Positions 49,357-59,600 of a DNA stretch of 64,000 bases are shown here, piece after piece (positions within the stretch are counted from its first letter, which is position 1; each line of letters begins with the position of its first letter). Location of the stretch: NCBI GenBank assembly GCA_020746105.1, contig CM036617.1:163254912-163318911 (forward strand), in the 5' to 3' direction. Position numbers and translations under genes: made by a program. This DNA is from Trogon surrucura (lineage: Eukaryota; Chordata; Aves; Trogoniformes; Trogonidae). The notes beneath the pieces were generated by a model that saw only the letters and a program-made list of their open reading frames with translations, had not been told where the DNA came from and searched no databases.

Positions 49357-51412
49357 GTGAGAAATAGAGCGGAAGTTCACAAATTGGGATTGGTGGGTGA
49401 AAGATCATAAGGATAGACGTTAACTTAAAAACTGTAGCCTGGAGATGACAGTTCCTTGGCAGGTAGCTAAAAGGACTGCTCGATTTCGTTGCAAATGCAC
49501 TTCTCTAGAGAAATATTTCCTGGATGGGGTGCTCCAGGCGCTATAGCGAGTGCATCAGCCACAGAACAGAGGTCCACCCAGTGAAAGTCTGAAATTGAGA
49601 TTTCCCCCTGGTTTATTTCCCCTGTCTTCCCCTCATGCTCCATATTTTTTATTGCAGTCACAAATGAAAGGCTGAATAAAATCTCATGGGCATAAAGGGC
49701 AACAAGGGACAAAATAAGCATGTTGTTATAAAACACAAGCAGTGCAAAATAAAGGTAAACCACACAGGAACTGAATTCTAACCGAGAAAATTTTAAAGGT
49801 TTATTTTTCCCCTAAAATTTCCAGCCTGATTCCCTTGATTTGCAATTCCAGTAAGAGGATGTTTTTACCCTTTCTCCTTAGTCTATAGTGAATCAAATGT
49901 GTTGAATGGAAAAAAAAGGAAAAATGGTGGTCTTATTTTGTACGTTGTCATTGTCAAGCAATTCCTGTTGTGAGCGAAGATGTATTCTTTAATTGTGAAA
50001 GTGGCAGCGGCAATATAGTGAGCCACAGCCAAAACCAAATTCATTTTCTGGATTTGCTATCTACCCTTTTAACTAGCCAGTGAAACACGATGTTCACATC
50101 TGACCAGGCTAGTGTCCACATTCAGTGAGGTCCTAGGGCCGATTTTTGGGATGCAGATGTGAGCTTTCGTCCCTGAAAACTCTCTCAGCATGTTCCACAT
50201 GAATGTCATTCAACAGGCGATGATTTGTGTTATTTTATATTTGTAAAAGGAACTGTAAGTCAGGAAATGTCAAAAGGAAATGCCAGGGGATCTGTGTCAT
50301 TTATGTATCCCTTTTTTTTTTCCGTGGTCTGTTTCCTTCAAGCAAATGAAATGACAGCAGAGCGCTGTACATTGGGAAACCTCTCATTCATGACTTAGGC
50401 ATTTGAGATGGTCTGGCTGTAATTCTTCAGTTCAGGTGTTGCTTCATGTATTGTGCAGTCAAAAGGCCAAGGCTGAGTGGCTACTAGCTCCTCACTCTTC
50501 CCAGTGTCAGAGCAGGCTGTGTTTTACATGGAGGTACAAATGAAAGGAAGAGAAAAGAAAAGCAATGCAGCAGAGCTGAGATAGAAACATGTTTATGAAA
50601 GAAAGCAAAATGGGCAGTAACTTGCAAGTCCAGTGCAGCCCAGGAACACGACTGGATATGGCTGAAGTAATATCATAGCCAAAAGCCTTTTCCATAGCAC
50701 TACAGAAAGGTGTGAGGAGTTAAATTAGAAGAACTGGAATTAAAGTACAGCTGAGTGAATAGATTTAAAAGGACCAGACAAAAATATGGGGAGGAGATGG
50801 CAAATAAACCTATTGCTTTTTCAAAATTAGCTCTTTTGGCACAGGCTGTGACCAGCAAGCCTTTACTTTTTTTTAATTGCAGGGGATGTTTTCATCCTGG
50901 TATTCAGCCTGGACAACAGAGAATCTTTTGATGAGGTAAAGAGGCTCCAAAAACAGATCCTGGAGGTCAAATCCTGCCTGAAGAACAAGACTAAGGAATC
51001 AGCTGACCTCCCCATGGTGATCTGTGGCAACAAAAATGACCACAGTGAAATCTATCGCAAGGTACGCTCAGATGAAGGTGAGAACCTTGTCTCCAGTGAT
51101 GAAAACTGTGCTTACTTTGAAGTTTCAGCCAAGAAGAACACCAATGTGGATGAGATGTTCTATGTCCTCTTCAGCATGGCCAAGCTACCTCATGAGATGA
51201 GCCCCTCCCTCCACAGGAAAATCTCCATCCAGTATGGTGACACTTTCCAACAGAAATCCTTCCGGATGCGCCGAGTCAAGGACATGGATGCCTATGGCAT
51301 GATCTCTCCCTTTGCTCGCCGTCCAAGCGTCAACAGTGACCTGAAGTATATCAAATCGAAAGTTCTCAGGGAAGGTCAGTCCAGGGAGAGGGAGAAATGC
51401 ACAATCCAGTGA
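49086..51412 (+). CDS. RASD2: RASD2 (Rhes), Ras-like small GTPase; two coding exons
   Basis: The joined exons 49086-49356 and 50883-51412 give 801 nt, or 266 codons plus TGA, the usual length of RASD2. Visible motifs are the P-loop GASRVGKS (residues 26-33), a switch I region with YTPTIEDF (48-55), DTSGN (73-77), NKND (140-143) and SAK (172-174). After the GTPase core comes a basic cationic extension, and the protein ends in CTIQ (Cys263), a farnesylation-type CAAX box that predicts membrane anchoring. From family knowledge, Rhes is a striatum-enriched GTPase that modulates G-protein/cAMP and mTOR signalling and has SUMO E3-like activity. Residues 28, 75 and 77 (Ser, Ser, Asn) replace Ras Gly12, Ala59 and Gln61. 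The start is the first of two ATGs just after a splice acceptor. RASD1 is the nearest alternative; the MMKT start, the 266-residue length and the C-terminal region favour RASD2. No breaks were seen. Confidence 0.96.
50883..51412 (+). CDS. RASD2: RASD2 coding exon B (rest of residue 91 to 266)
   Basis: A pyrimidine-rich stretch ending TTGCAG at 50882 is the acceptor. The exon restores the GGG Gly codon and reads on as DVFILVFSLDNRESF. It carries NKND and SAK, the Rhes-specific basic C-terminal region and the CTIQ end before TGA at 51410-51412. The intervening intron (49357-50882, 1526 bp) has GT-AG ends and no recognisable repeat. Confidence 0.95.
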
Positions 51413-51797
51413 AGGGGGCTTGCACTTCCGTCTGAAATGATCATCCATGCTCAGTGCCTTAAAGAAAAATGGTCTGTGGAAGCACAGAATGAGGTCATTG
51501 GGATCATCAAGAAAAACCCAACATGTAGAAAGGATAACTCTCCTTGAGGATTCTGCTGAATCACGAATGTAAATAACACCATCCTTGTAAATGACTGGGA
51601 AAAATCACATGCCTGAGATATGAGTGCATTTCGGTGTTCTTGTAATATAGTTCCTCTTCATTCCACTTTTTGTTTCAAGAATACTGAGAAGTAAAGATGT
51701 TTCAACCTCATCCTTACAAAGAAAGTAGATAAAAAATGCACAGAAGGCATTAACAATTACCCAGTGTGCAGCTCTTGCTGAGAGAGAGAAGGTTATA

Positions 51798-51851
51798 TGT
51801 GTGCGTGTGTGTATCTCTGTGTGTCTGTGTGTATGCGCGCATACGTGTGTG
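51798..51851 (+). repeat. Imperfect TG/TGTC microsatellite
   Basis: Alternating purine-pyrimidine TG steps with TCTC and GCGCGC interruptions inside the probable RASD2 3' UTR. The middle, including ATGCGCGCATACG, could form Z-DNA. Confidence 0.75.
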
Positions 51852-52712
51852 GAGCTCTCCTTAAAAAAATTAGACTTGCATTTCAAAGGGCAGCAGTCTT
51901 AACTGAGGTTTGCCAGATTGGGAGTGGACTCTCTATACAGACACAGGATTCTAACTCACTTCCAAAGGAACCTGCATTAAGATCTTGATTTTATGTTTGC
52001 TGGGACAACTATCATTTGACATCGACATGAGTGTTGCTTTGTATTATAGATTTTATTTGGGATTCGGTTTATTTTTTTATTGTCTGGGGGTGGGTTCTTA
52101 GCAAAATCGGATGGCAAGTGCATTTGCTATCAAAACTGTCTACTTTCTAGCAGTGAAAGGTGTTCTCATCTGTAAAACTATATATGTACAGACTGAAAGT
52201 GAAATTGTTCTGCAAAAAGCCAATACATTTGACTGCTTTGCAAACTTGGCGTGATAATGTTTCCCAAAGCAGCCACACTGACTCTGAATACTGTAGTACA
52301 AACGCCACCCTTTGCCTTGCTGGCTACTGGAGCAATGGTTCCTTCCTCTGCCTGCATCAGCCAAGACTGACCAGATCGATGTGTAGGCTTAGACCACTTC
52401 AGAGGCAGGACTGGGTTTTCCTTCAAGATTAAGAACTGAATGGCTGTAGGGCCAGCTCCATCATATTTCATCTGTTAACATGCCTCTAGTCATTTTGTTC
52501 ATGGTTTTCTCTGTTGTATGATAAAGGTTGCCTTAGTGGAAACCTTTGCACTGCAGAAGTCCTTCTGAACAGAAGCTTTGTGCTGGCTGTCCAGACAGGG
52601 CTCTACTGACTGGCCAGATAAACCTGGGGGTGTCTGTTCAATTCTTCTCTTTCTCAGCCCAGTCCAGGCATCCTTGTCTCCATCTCTCTCCCTGTTCTGC
52701 TTCTGGCTTCAA

Positions 52713-52748
52713 TGTGGTTCAATGTGCTCTTGTGGTTCAATGTGCTCT
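52713..52748 (+). repeat. 18-bp tandem duplication in the probable 3' UTR
   Basis: TGTGGTTCAATGTGCTCT occurs twice head to tail without mismatch (52713-52730 and 52731-52748). It looks like a recent slippage duplication. Confidence 0.85.
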
Positions 52749-53202
52749 TGTTTGCCCTCAGAGCCCAATGTATTCTCTCAGATATGAGCTTGCCACTCTT
52801 GCTGACTGGAATGAGATGTGTGCACACATAACTGTGGGCAAAGCATGGCCCCAAGACTGTACCCAGCAGTAGAGTATATATGTTATATATACCTCAGAAT
52901 GACCTTCAGATATCTTGTCCCTCTCTCACCCTCAAATTCTGTCCTTGGCTATATCTGTCTTGCTGTGTCCTGGGCAGAGCTGTGAGCTAGTTCATGTTAT
53001 AATTTGACAGGAAACCAAGAATGATGGTTGTCTGCAAAAATTAGCCTCTGGCACTCAGAATCCCATATTCATTTATCAGCTCCACCCTTCATTGGTACTG
53101 TATATTGACTGGTAAAGTACACTGTTCTTTTATTCCTGTTGCCAGGACAGCGCCTTTCAGATCATGTCTCCCTCCCTTTCCAAAATATGTACATGGTTTA
53201 TG

Positions 53203-53208
53203 ATTAAA
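53203..53208 (+). terminator. Candidate poly(A) signal ATTAAA
   Basis: This is the commonest variant of the vertebrate poly(A) hexamer. It is followed within 15-40 nt by T-rich and TG-containing sequence (TTTATTTATTAG, then CATTTTTATTTTC) that could act as the downstream element. It lies 1.8 kb past the RASD2 stop and about 210 bp before the C/T tract. Confidence 0.4.
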
Positions 53209-53415
53209 CCTGATTTATTTATTAGCTGTATCCTGGTCATTTTTATTTTCTCCAAGAATAATGAGGGAAGTGCAGCTACACAAGTGAGTTATGGGTTGAG
53301 GCCCCTGATGAGATTTCTAGTAAGTTCTAGAAGAGCCTTTTACGTCCCCCAGACACCAGGGTTACACACTGGTCTTTTTGGAACAGAACTTTGTCTATAT
53401 CTACATATTTATTTT

Positions 53416-54351
53416 TCTCCCTTCCCTTCCCTTCCCTTCCCTTCCCTTCCCTTCCCTTCCCTTCCTTCCCTTCCCTTCCCTTCCCTTCCCTTCCCTTCCC
53501 TTCCCTTCCCTTCCTTCCCTTCCCTTCCCTCCCTCCCCTCCCCTCCCCTCCCCTCCCCTCCCCTCCCCTCCCCTCCCCTCCCCTCCCTCCCCTCCCCTCC
53601 CCTCCCCTCCCCTCCCCTCCCCTCCCCTCCCCTCCCCTCCCCTCCCCTCCCTCCCCTCCCCTCCCCTCCCTCCCCTCCCCTCCCCTCCCTCCCCTCCCCT
53701 CCCCTCCCCTCCCCTCCCCTCCCCTCCCCTCCCTCCCCTCCCCTCCCCTCCCCTCCCCTCCCCTCCCCTCCCCTCCCCTCCCCTCCCCTCCCCTCCCCTC
53801 CCTCCCCTCCCCTCCCCTCCCCTCCCCTCCCCTCCCCTCCCCTCCCCTCCCCTCCCTCCCCTCCCCTCCCCTCCCCTCCCCTCCCCTCCCCTCCCCTCCC
53901 CTCCCCTCCCCTCCCTCCCCTCCCCTCCCCTCCCCTCCCCTCCCCTCCCCTCCCCTCCCCTCCCCTCCCCTCCCTCCCCTCCCCTCCCCTCCCCTCCCCT
54001 CCCCTCCCCTCCCCTCCCCTCCCCTCCCCTCCCCTCCCTCCCCTCCCCTCCCTCCCCTCCCCTCCCCTCCCCTCCCCTCCCCTCCCCTCCCCTCCCCTCC
54101 CCTCCCCTCCCCTCCCCTCCCCTCCCCTCCCTCCCCTCCCCTCCCCTCCCCTCCCCTCCCTCCCCTCCCCTCCCCTCCCCTCCCCTCCCTCCCCTCCCCT
54201 CCCCTCCCCTCCCCTCCCCTCCCCTCCCCTCCCCTCCCCTCCCCTCCCCTCCCCTCCCCTCCCCTCCCCTCCCCTCCCTCCCCTCCCCTCCCCTCCCCTC
54301 CCTCCCCTCCCCTCCCCTCCCCTCCCCTCCCCTCCCCTCCCCTCCCTTTCC
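53416..54351 (+). repeat. Giant C/T-only satellite-like tract: (TTCCC)n then (CTCCC)n
   Basis: About 935 bp contain only C and T on the + strand. The first ~110 bp are TTCCC units, with 4-nt TTCC interruptions near 53463 and 53512. The remaining ~820 bp are CTCCC units broken by 4-nt CTCC units, seen near 53584, 53649, 53669, 53687, 53730, 53800, 53853, 53913, 53972, 54037, 54049, 54130, 54150, 54188, 54277, 54300 and 54344. All six frames stay open because the units lack stop codons. Those Pro/Ser/Leu or Gly/Glu/Arg frames are not genes. The minus strand has a GGGG run about every 5 nt (G-quadruplex-prone), and the mirror-like polypyrimidine strand can form triplex or i-motif structures. Confidence 0.97.
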
Positions 54352-55805
54352 ATTTGAATATTAACTTATATGTACAGATGCCCACAGAAGCAGACAGTTA
54401 CTCTTCCCCATACTGCCTCCAACATAACAGAACAACTTTGTCCCTCATGTGCAGACCTGGCATGCTCATCCACGGTGTGATTTAATGTGGATTCTGCAGA
54501 GGCATCACTGTTGCTCTCAGCAGTGTCTCCATCTTGCCATCTGCACCAGCTCATCCACTTCATGAGCCTTGGTCCCACTGAGCACATGCCCACTTCTCTA
54601 CAGACTCTCCAACCAAGCGCATGACTACTGAATGTACCCGTGGTCAACCTCTGGAACTCAGGTGCCACAGGGACAAGGAGGGATTCAAGATGGAGTGAGA
54701 AGGGCATGAGCACTACCCATTGGTTGGGTTAAGGGGCTTCAGGAAGCTAAAGGAGACCTTCTTGCACTGTAGACCATGCGCTGTCTTACTGAGCCTATGT
54801 CCACTCCCTCTGGCCTGCTGGATGAAGCTGAGTATTTAAAAAGAGCCTTCAAAGCATCTGAGAAACTGGCTGGGAATAAAGGTAAAGGCAGCATTTCAGT
54901 CACCCACAGAAACAAGTGGCAATAAGCAGGTAATCTTATTAAAGTAACCCTCGTCTTTTCTCTGCATTTGGTTACTGCTGGCAAGTGCTTTTGAAGTTAG
55001 ATTATCATGCTCCCGAGGACATATTTTTTTGTTGTTTTTATTATATCATTACAGTCATTCTATTAATATTCATATATTACTTGGGCTCTAGATGTGCTTA
55101 CAGCCCCTAAACCAGACAGCATGTGTATCAGTTGTTTATTCACAGTTAACAGCCATTATGTTCTGTGGAAAGGGCCGGGTCTGGAAAACAGAGAGCAAGG
55201 CTACCTGTTTGCACAGGGTCATAAGGTAAGGCAGGAAAAGAAAAACTGTTTCTCCACTGCTAACCTCTGAATGTGTCTGCCTGTAAGACAGAGGAGGGAA
55301 GAGCTTTAAGGGAAATTATTATGTGTGCGAAGAAACTGCAAAACCTTGAAGGAACAAAAAGCAGAACAACAGTCAGGCCTTGGAAGCAATAGAAAGAAAA
55401 ATTACCTTTTCTTATCTCCTTGAGATTCAAGGGGCCTTGACAGAACTTACTGAAACCCAAAAAGTCATGAAAATATATAAGACTAAGGGCAGGTCTAGAG
55501 GAAGGGATTCTCTGGTAAAGATGCTGCAAGCAGGTGTACCTTTACTTGCTTTTACCTAGTGTAATTAAGTTGCTTTGTTCCAATAGCTACCTTGACCTAT
55601 GTTGCAGTATATAAAATCTAGCATTAGTGGTACAAAACCTCGCTGATGTTTTTAATGTGCCTACTTTCAGGACAATGAGCAGGGACGTATACCTGACTGA
55701 GGATCAAACACAGCCCGGGAATAAGACAGGGCTGAGATTTATTTTGTACAATGCTCTACACGACGAGAAAGTCCTTGTCCTGAAGAAACTACAAGTCAAC
55801 ACATT
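54352..55805. other. Unique non-coding DNA between two low-complexity blocks
   Basis: No gene or repeat family recognised. Base composition is ordinary again directly after the C/T tract. Confidence 0.55.
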
Positions 55806-55950
55806 ATAGGAGCTATAAATATATTTTTATATTTATATATATTTTTATATATTTATATATATTTATATATATTATATAAAAATTATTAATTAATTAATAA
55901 AAATATATATCATATAAAATATTATATATATAAATATATCTATAAATAAT
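55806..55950. repeat. AT-rich low-complexity block
   Basis: About 145 bp made almost wholly of TATA, ATTTATAT and TTAATTAATTAA steps. It holds many overlapping short palindromes and is a likely easily-melting or cruciform-prone stretch. Confidence 0.9.
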
Positions 55951-56636
55951 GACAAAAATCTAATTAAGTCACAGGGTCAGTACAAATCAGGAAGGAAATA
56001 GTGGTCATGGTGAATTAAGTAAAAAATAAATTGAGGGTGGGAAGGGCAGAGCCTGTTTTGACATCCAGAGGACTAAATTAGGCTTCTGTTCTGATGGATC
56101 CCCAGGAGGACTGTTGTCATCAGGCCAGCCTAATGCTGGAGAGCCTTTCATGGTGCAGCCTTCCAAAGAGCATTGTCTCCTAGAGGCCCCAGGGTGCAAT
56201 AGGTCTGATTGCCTGGGAGGCAGAAGGGCTTGTTATTATCACAAAGGCAAGTAGAAAATGGTGAGATAATTTTTAAAAGGGCAGTAGAAGAGAAAAGAAC
56301 TTCAGAAGAGGCTCATAAAGGTGAGACGGCAATAGGAGGTTGAAAATATAGAAAATATAGACTACAGTGTATGTTACAAAATGTACCTTTCACCTTTATT
56401 CCATCCTTCTTTACACACAAGTCAAATCTGAAGACATTTTATCTAGTCCTTCCTCAAATGTTAACTGCCCCTTACTGCTGTGTACGACCCACCTCCCACC
56501 CTTCATCACACCTTTTCCTGCCTTGTACTTACCCTCCTGTCATGTACCATACTGTGGACTGCCTTCCTAGCCCTGTCCCAGTGTCTTGGCTAAGGTAGAA
56601 AGTTACAGGCAGAGGCGTTTTTGAAGTAAGTGATGA

Positions 56637-56689
56637 TGATTTGATTGAATTAGATTAGATTAGATTTGATTTGATTTGATTTGATTTGA
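56637..56689 (+). repeat. (GATTT)n / (GATTA)n pentanucleotide microsatellite
   Basis: Five-base units GATTA then GATTT run for about 50 bp (TTGATTTGATTTGATTTG). Confidence 0.9.
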
Positions 56690-59600
56690 AATCACTATTG
56701 CTCTTAGGGGTTTTATTAACATTATTGTTTCTGTAAAATTACATGGTGGCAGGCTCAGATTAAAGGGTCTCCTTGGAAAAATATATAAAATGTGATATAA
56801 TGTACATTTTCCCCACTGGTTTCTATAGCAACAGTCTTTTCTCTGCACTCAGAAAGAGCAGAGGATTTGCAGGGGGGAGATGAGTAGCAGTGGCTCTGCC
56901 CTAGATCTTTCACCTCTGAGTCATCATGGGAAGTTCTCCTCCCTTCAGTTTCTGTTATGTAGAAAAAGACCACCAGACAGACTCACCTTGTAGACCACTC
57001 CATATGTCTAGCAGAACTGCAAGATGGATATGCTACCAGAGAAAATAAAGTCATTTCCATTATGTGATTGTAAACTAGGGTATTGCTCCCGGCACAGTAC
57101 CTGGCTTGGGGAATACACCTCACAAACTGCTATAAACCCAATTTCTGCACTCAGGTTTGGTTAGAACTAGCTATGAGCCTTGCCCAACTTCTTTCTTCCC
57201 TGTGTCTTTGCAAATCACCATCTAGTACAGTCAGAGCTTGAGATTTCCCAGAGAAACATTTCCTTTTGCTCTCATGACACCATCAGCCAAAGACCTTTCC
57301 TTGTCCTTGCCACTACTGGCCATCCACAGCATGCAGAACCACCCCAAGTCCCTGACATCATGTTCCTAGAAAGTTATTGGCAGATTGGAAGGAAGCCAAG
57401 AGCTAGCAAGAACAAAAACTTTTCATGAGCCTAGAGGGATTGGCTTGAGTAAGCCTTAAAAAAACTCTGAAAGGGATAACTCTGTGCCATGTAGGTAAAC
57501 AAAGTCTGAAAGAAGCTGGCTGAAAGGCCCTAGATGTTTGAAAGGTGGAGATGGCAACTGAGACAGAACATTTTTTAGAGTTGGACAGTGAGACCAAGAG
57601 TAGTAAGCAGGAAATCGTAGGCAAAAGAGGAGAGCAGACTTCAGGACTGTGGAATCTACTGGAAAATTTTCTAAGAAATGTCTTGAAAGTCCAATTAGGA
57701 AAACACTGAGAAAGAATGCTGAAATCTACAGAGCCAACGGGAACAACTTGGTGTTGGCCCTGGACTAGAGTGGCTGAGCCAGTAGGTTATTTTGATCCCC
57801 CACACTTGTTTCTGTGATGAAGCCCAAGTCTGCTTCAAAGAAACTTGCTCAGACTGCCTGTCCTCACTGTGTGTTTCCAACCCCCCAAGAGGAGGGTTGG
57901 TAGCTCACTGGTCCCCTCCGGTCAAGTCACTAACAATAGGGACAGGACTTTTTACGTCAGACCCTGCTTTTTAGAGCTTTTCTACAAAGCTCCCTGGACT
58001 GTTTGCAGCAAACAGCTCCTTCTGTGAACTGTCCATGAACAGTTTCTTGTGCATTTGTTTATTGTTCAGAAGTATTTCATGAACAATTTATGCAAACGTG
58101 TCCTGTGCTTTGGCTGGGATGGATAACTAAGATTAGTTCAGATTAAACATGAAGACAAGGAGGGGTGAGGTCACTGTGTTTCAGGACATCTTGTAGCAAA
58201 ATAAAAGAATACACACGAAAAAAAATAATCCAACTTGAATAGTGTCTTCACATGAATCTGACCTAGAGAGAAGAAAACTCCTACTCTCCAGCCCACTCCT
58301 CCCCTCCAAACTTTTGAAGGAGAGATTTCAGATGAACTGTATTTATTCAAGAGTGTCCTCTCACAAGCTTTCAGCAGTTAGTACAGAACACCAACTCATA
58401 CATAAGAGCACTGAATATTTTAGATTGGTTTTAGCAATATGTCTTGAGTCTGTATTTTGAAGTTAAAAAAAAAAAAAGAAAAAGGGAAAAGAACCTTGTG
58501 ATGAATTAAACAATTCCTTCACACACTGAGATCTTTTATCTGGAAAACTGCACAACTCTTAATAAACTGGGACTTGTGGTCTTTCTCTATTAGACTGGGA
58601 ACCAAAGCAACACAGACAGATGTACAAGAAACACCTCCAGCAGTGGAGCCAGATCTTGCCTTTCAGACCCCACTACACCAGGACTGTAACAGATCCCACC
58701 TAATTCCTCAATGTATTTGCAAATCTTTCAGGAGCTTCAGAGTTAAAATAAGTTAAAGCTGCTAAAATAACTGGGCATTAGATACCACGGGTTTCTGTTT
58801 CATTCTTCAGGTCAGAGATCTCATGGGCATTAGGAACAGCCCCACTGGTTTCCAAACTCTTTACATAAATCAGCATCATGGTTTTCCATCCCTGATAGAA
58901 GGCCAATACCACTCAGGGGAGAGCTGAGAGAGTATAAACACCTTCTAGATTGCGAGGCACTTGGGTACCGCAATGATGGATAAACACGTTAAAAGGTGAA
59001 GAGGCAGACCGGAAACAAATATCACCTCAATCAGGAGCTGAGCTGCTGCAGTGCCAACTACCCAGGAAAGCAATTACATTTTGTATAATCTCTGATTTCT
59101 GGTCTACCTACTTGTTCTCCACAGCATTTGCTGAGCTGGCAAGTCCCAGGAGCCTCAGGATTAAAATTACACCCTGGCTACCCCCTGCTCTTCAAGCACC
59201 ACATACCCGTGTGCTAAAAAGTAGCGTGCTGCAGAAAGGTTTTTGCTCAGGGACCCTTGGGTGGATGCACAGCATAGCCTCTCCTTTCACCCTCTCTGTT
59301 GGAGAAATGAGTGCCTCAGGGAAGCACAGCCTTGTTAAACACAACCTCAGGGGTTAGAGGACAGCCTAGGGAAGATCAGTGGCATTGCTTTTGGCTGATC
59401 CAGGGCAGAATGTCTCATCTTTTCTGTCACAAAACAGTTTGTTCCTTGCTGAGTGGCTCATTGCCAAGGTAATAAATACAAGTTTCTAAAAAGAAATAAA
59501 ATAAAAAGGAAAAATAAACACAGAGCAACAACTTGTTCTGCAAATTGACAGAGGACTTGCCTGAGGCAATGGATGAGGGGTGACAAGGATGAACAGGTCT

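Larger units (their letters stand above)
51413..53230 (+). other. RASD2: Probable RASD2 3' UTR
   Basis: No reading frame continues beyond the TGA. The stretch is AT-rich with a TG-rich microsatellite at about 51798-51851 and an 18-bp tandem duplication at 52713-52748. I saw no AATAAA here; the first good signal variant is ATTAAA at 53203-53208, followed by T-rich sequence, so the UTR could be about 1.8 kb. Confidence 0.5.

Noticed and set aside
53164-54485. Very long open frames (about 310-400 codons) on both strands rich in Pro/Ser/Leu or Gly/Glu/Arg
   Set aside because: They are the translation of the C/T pentanucleotide tract, which contains no stop codon in any frame. The same tract is open on both strands and in several frames, so length means nothing here.
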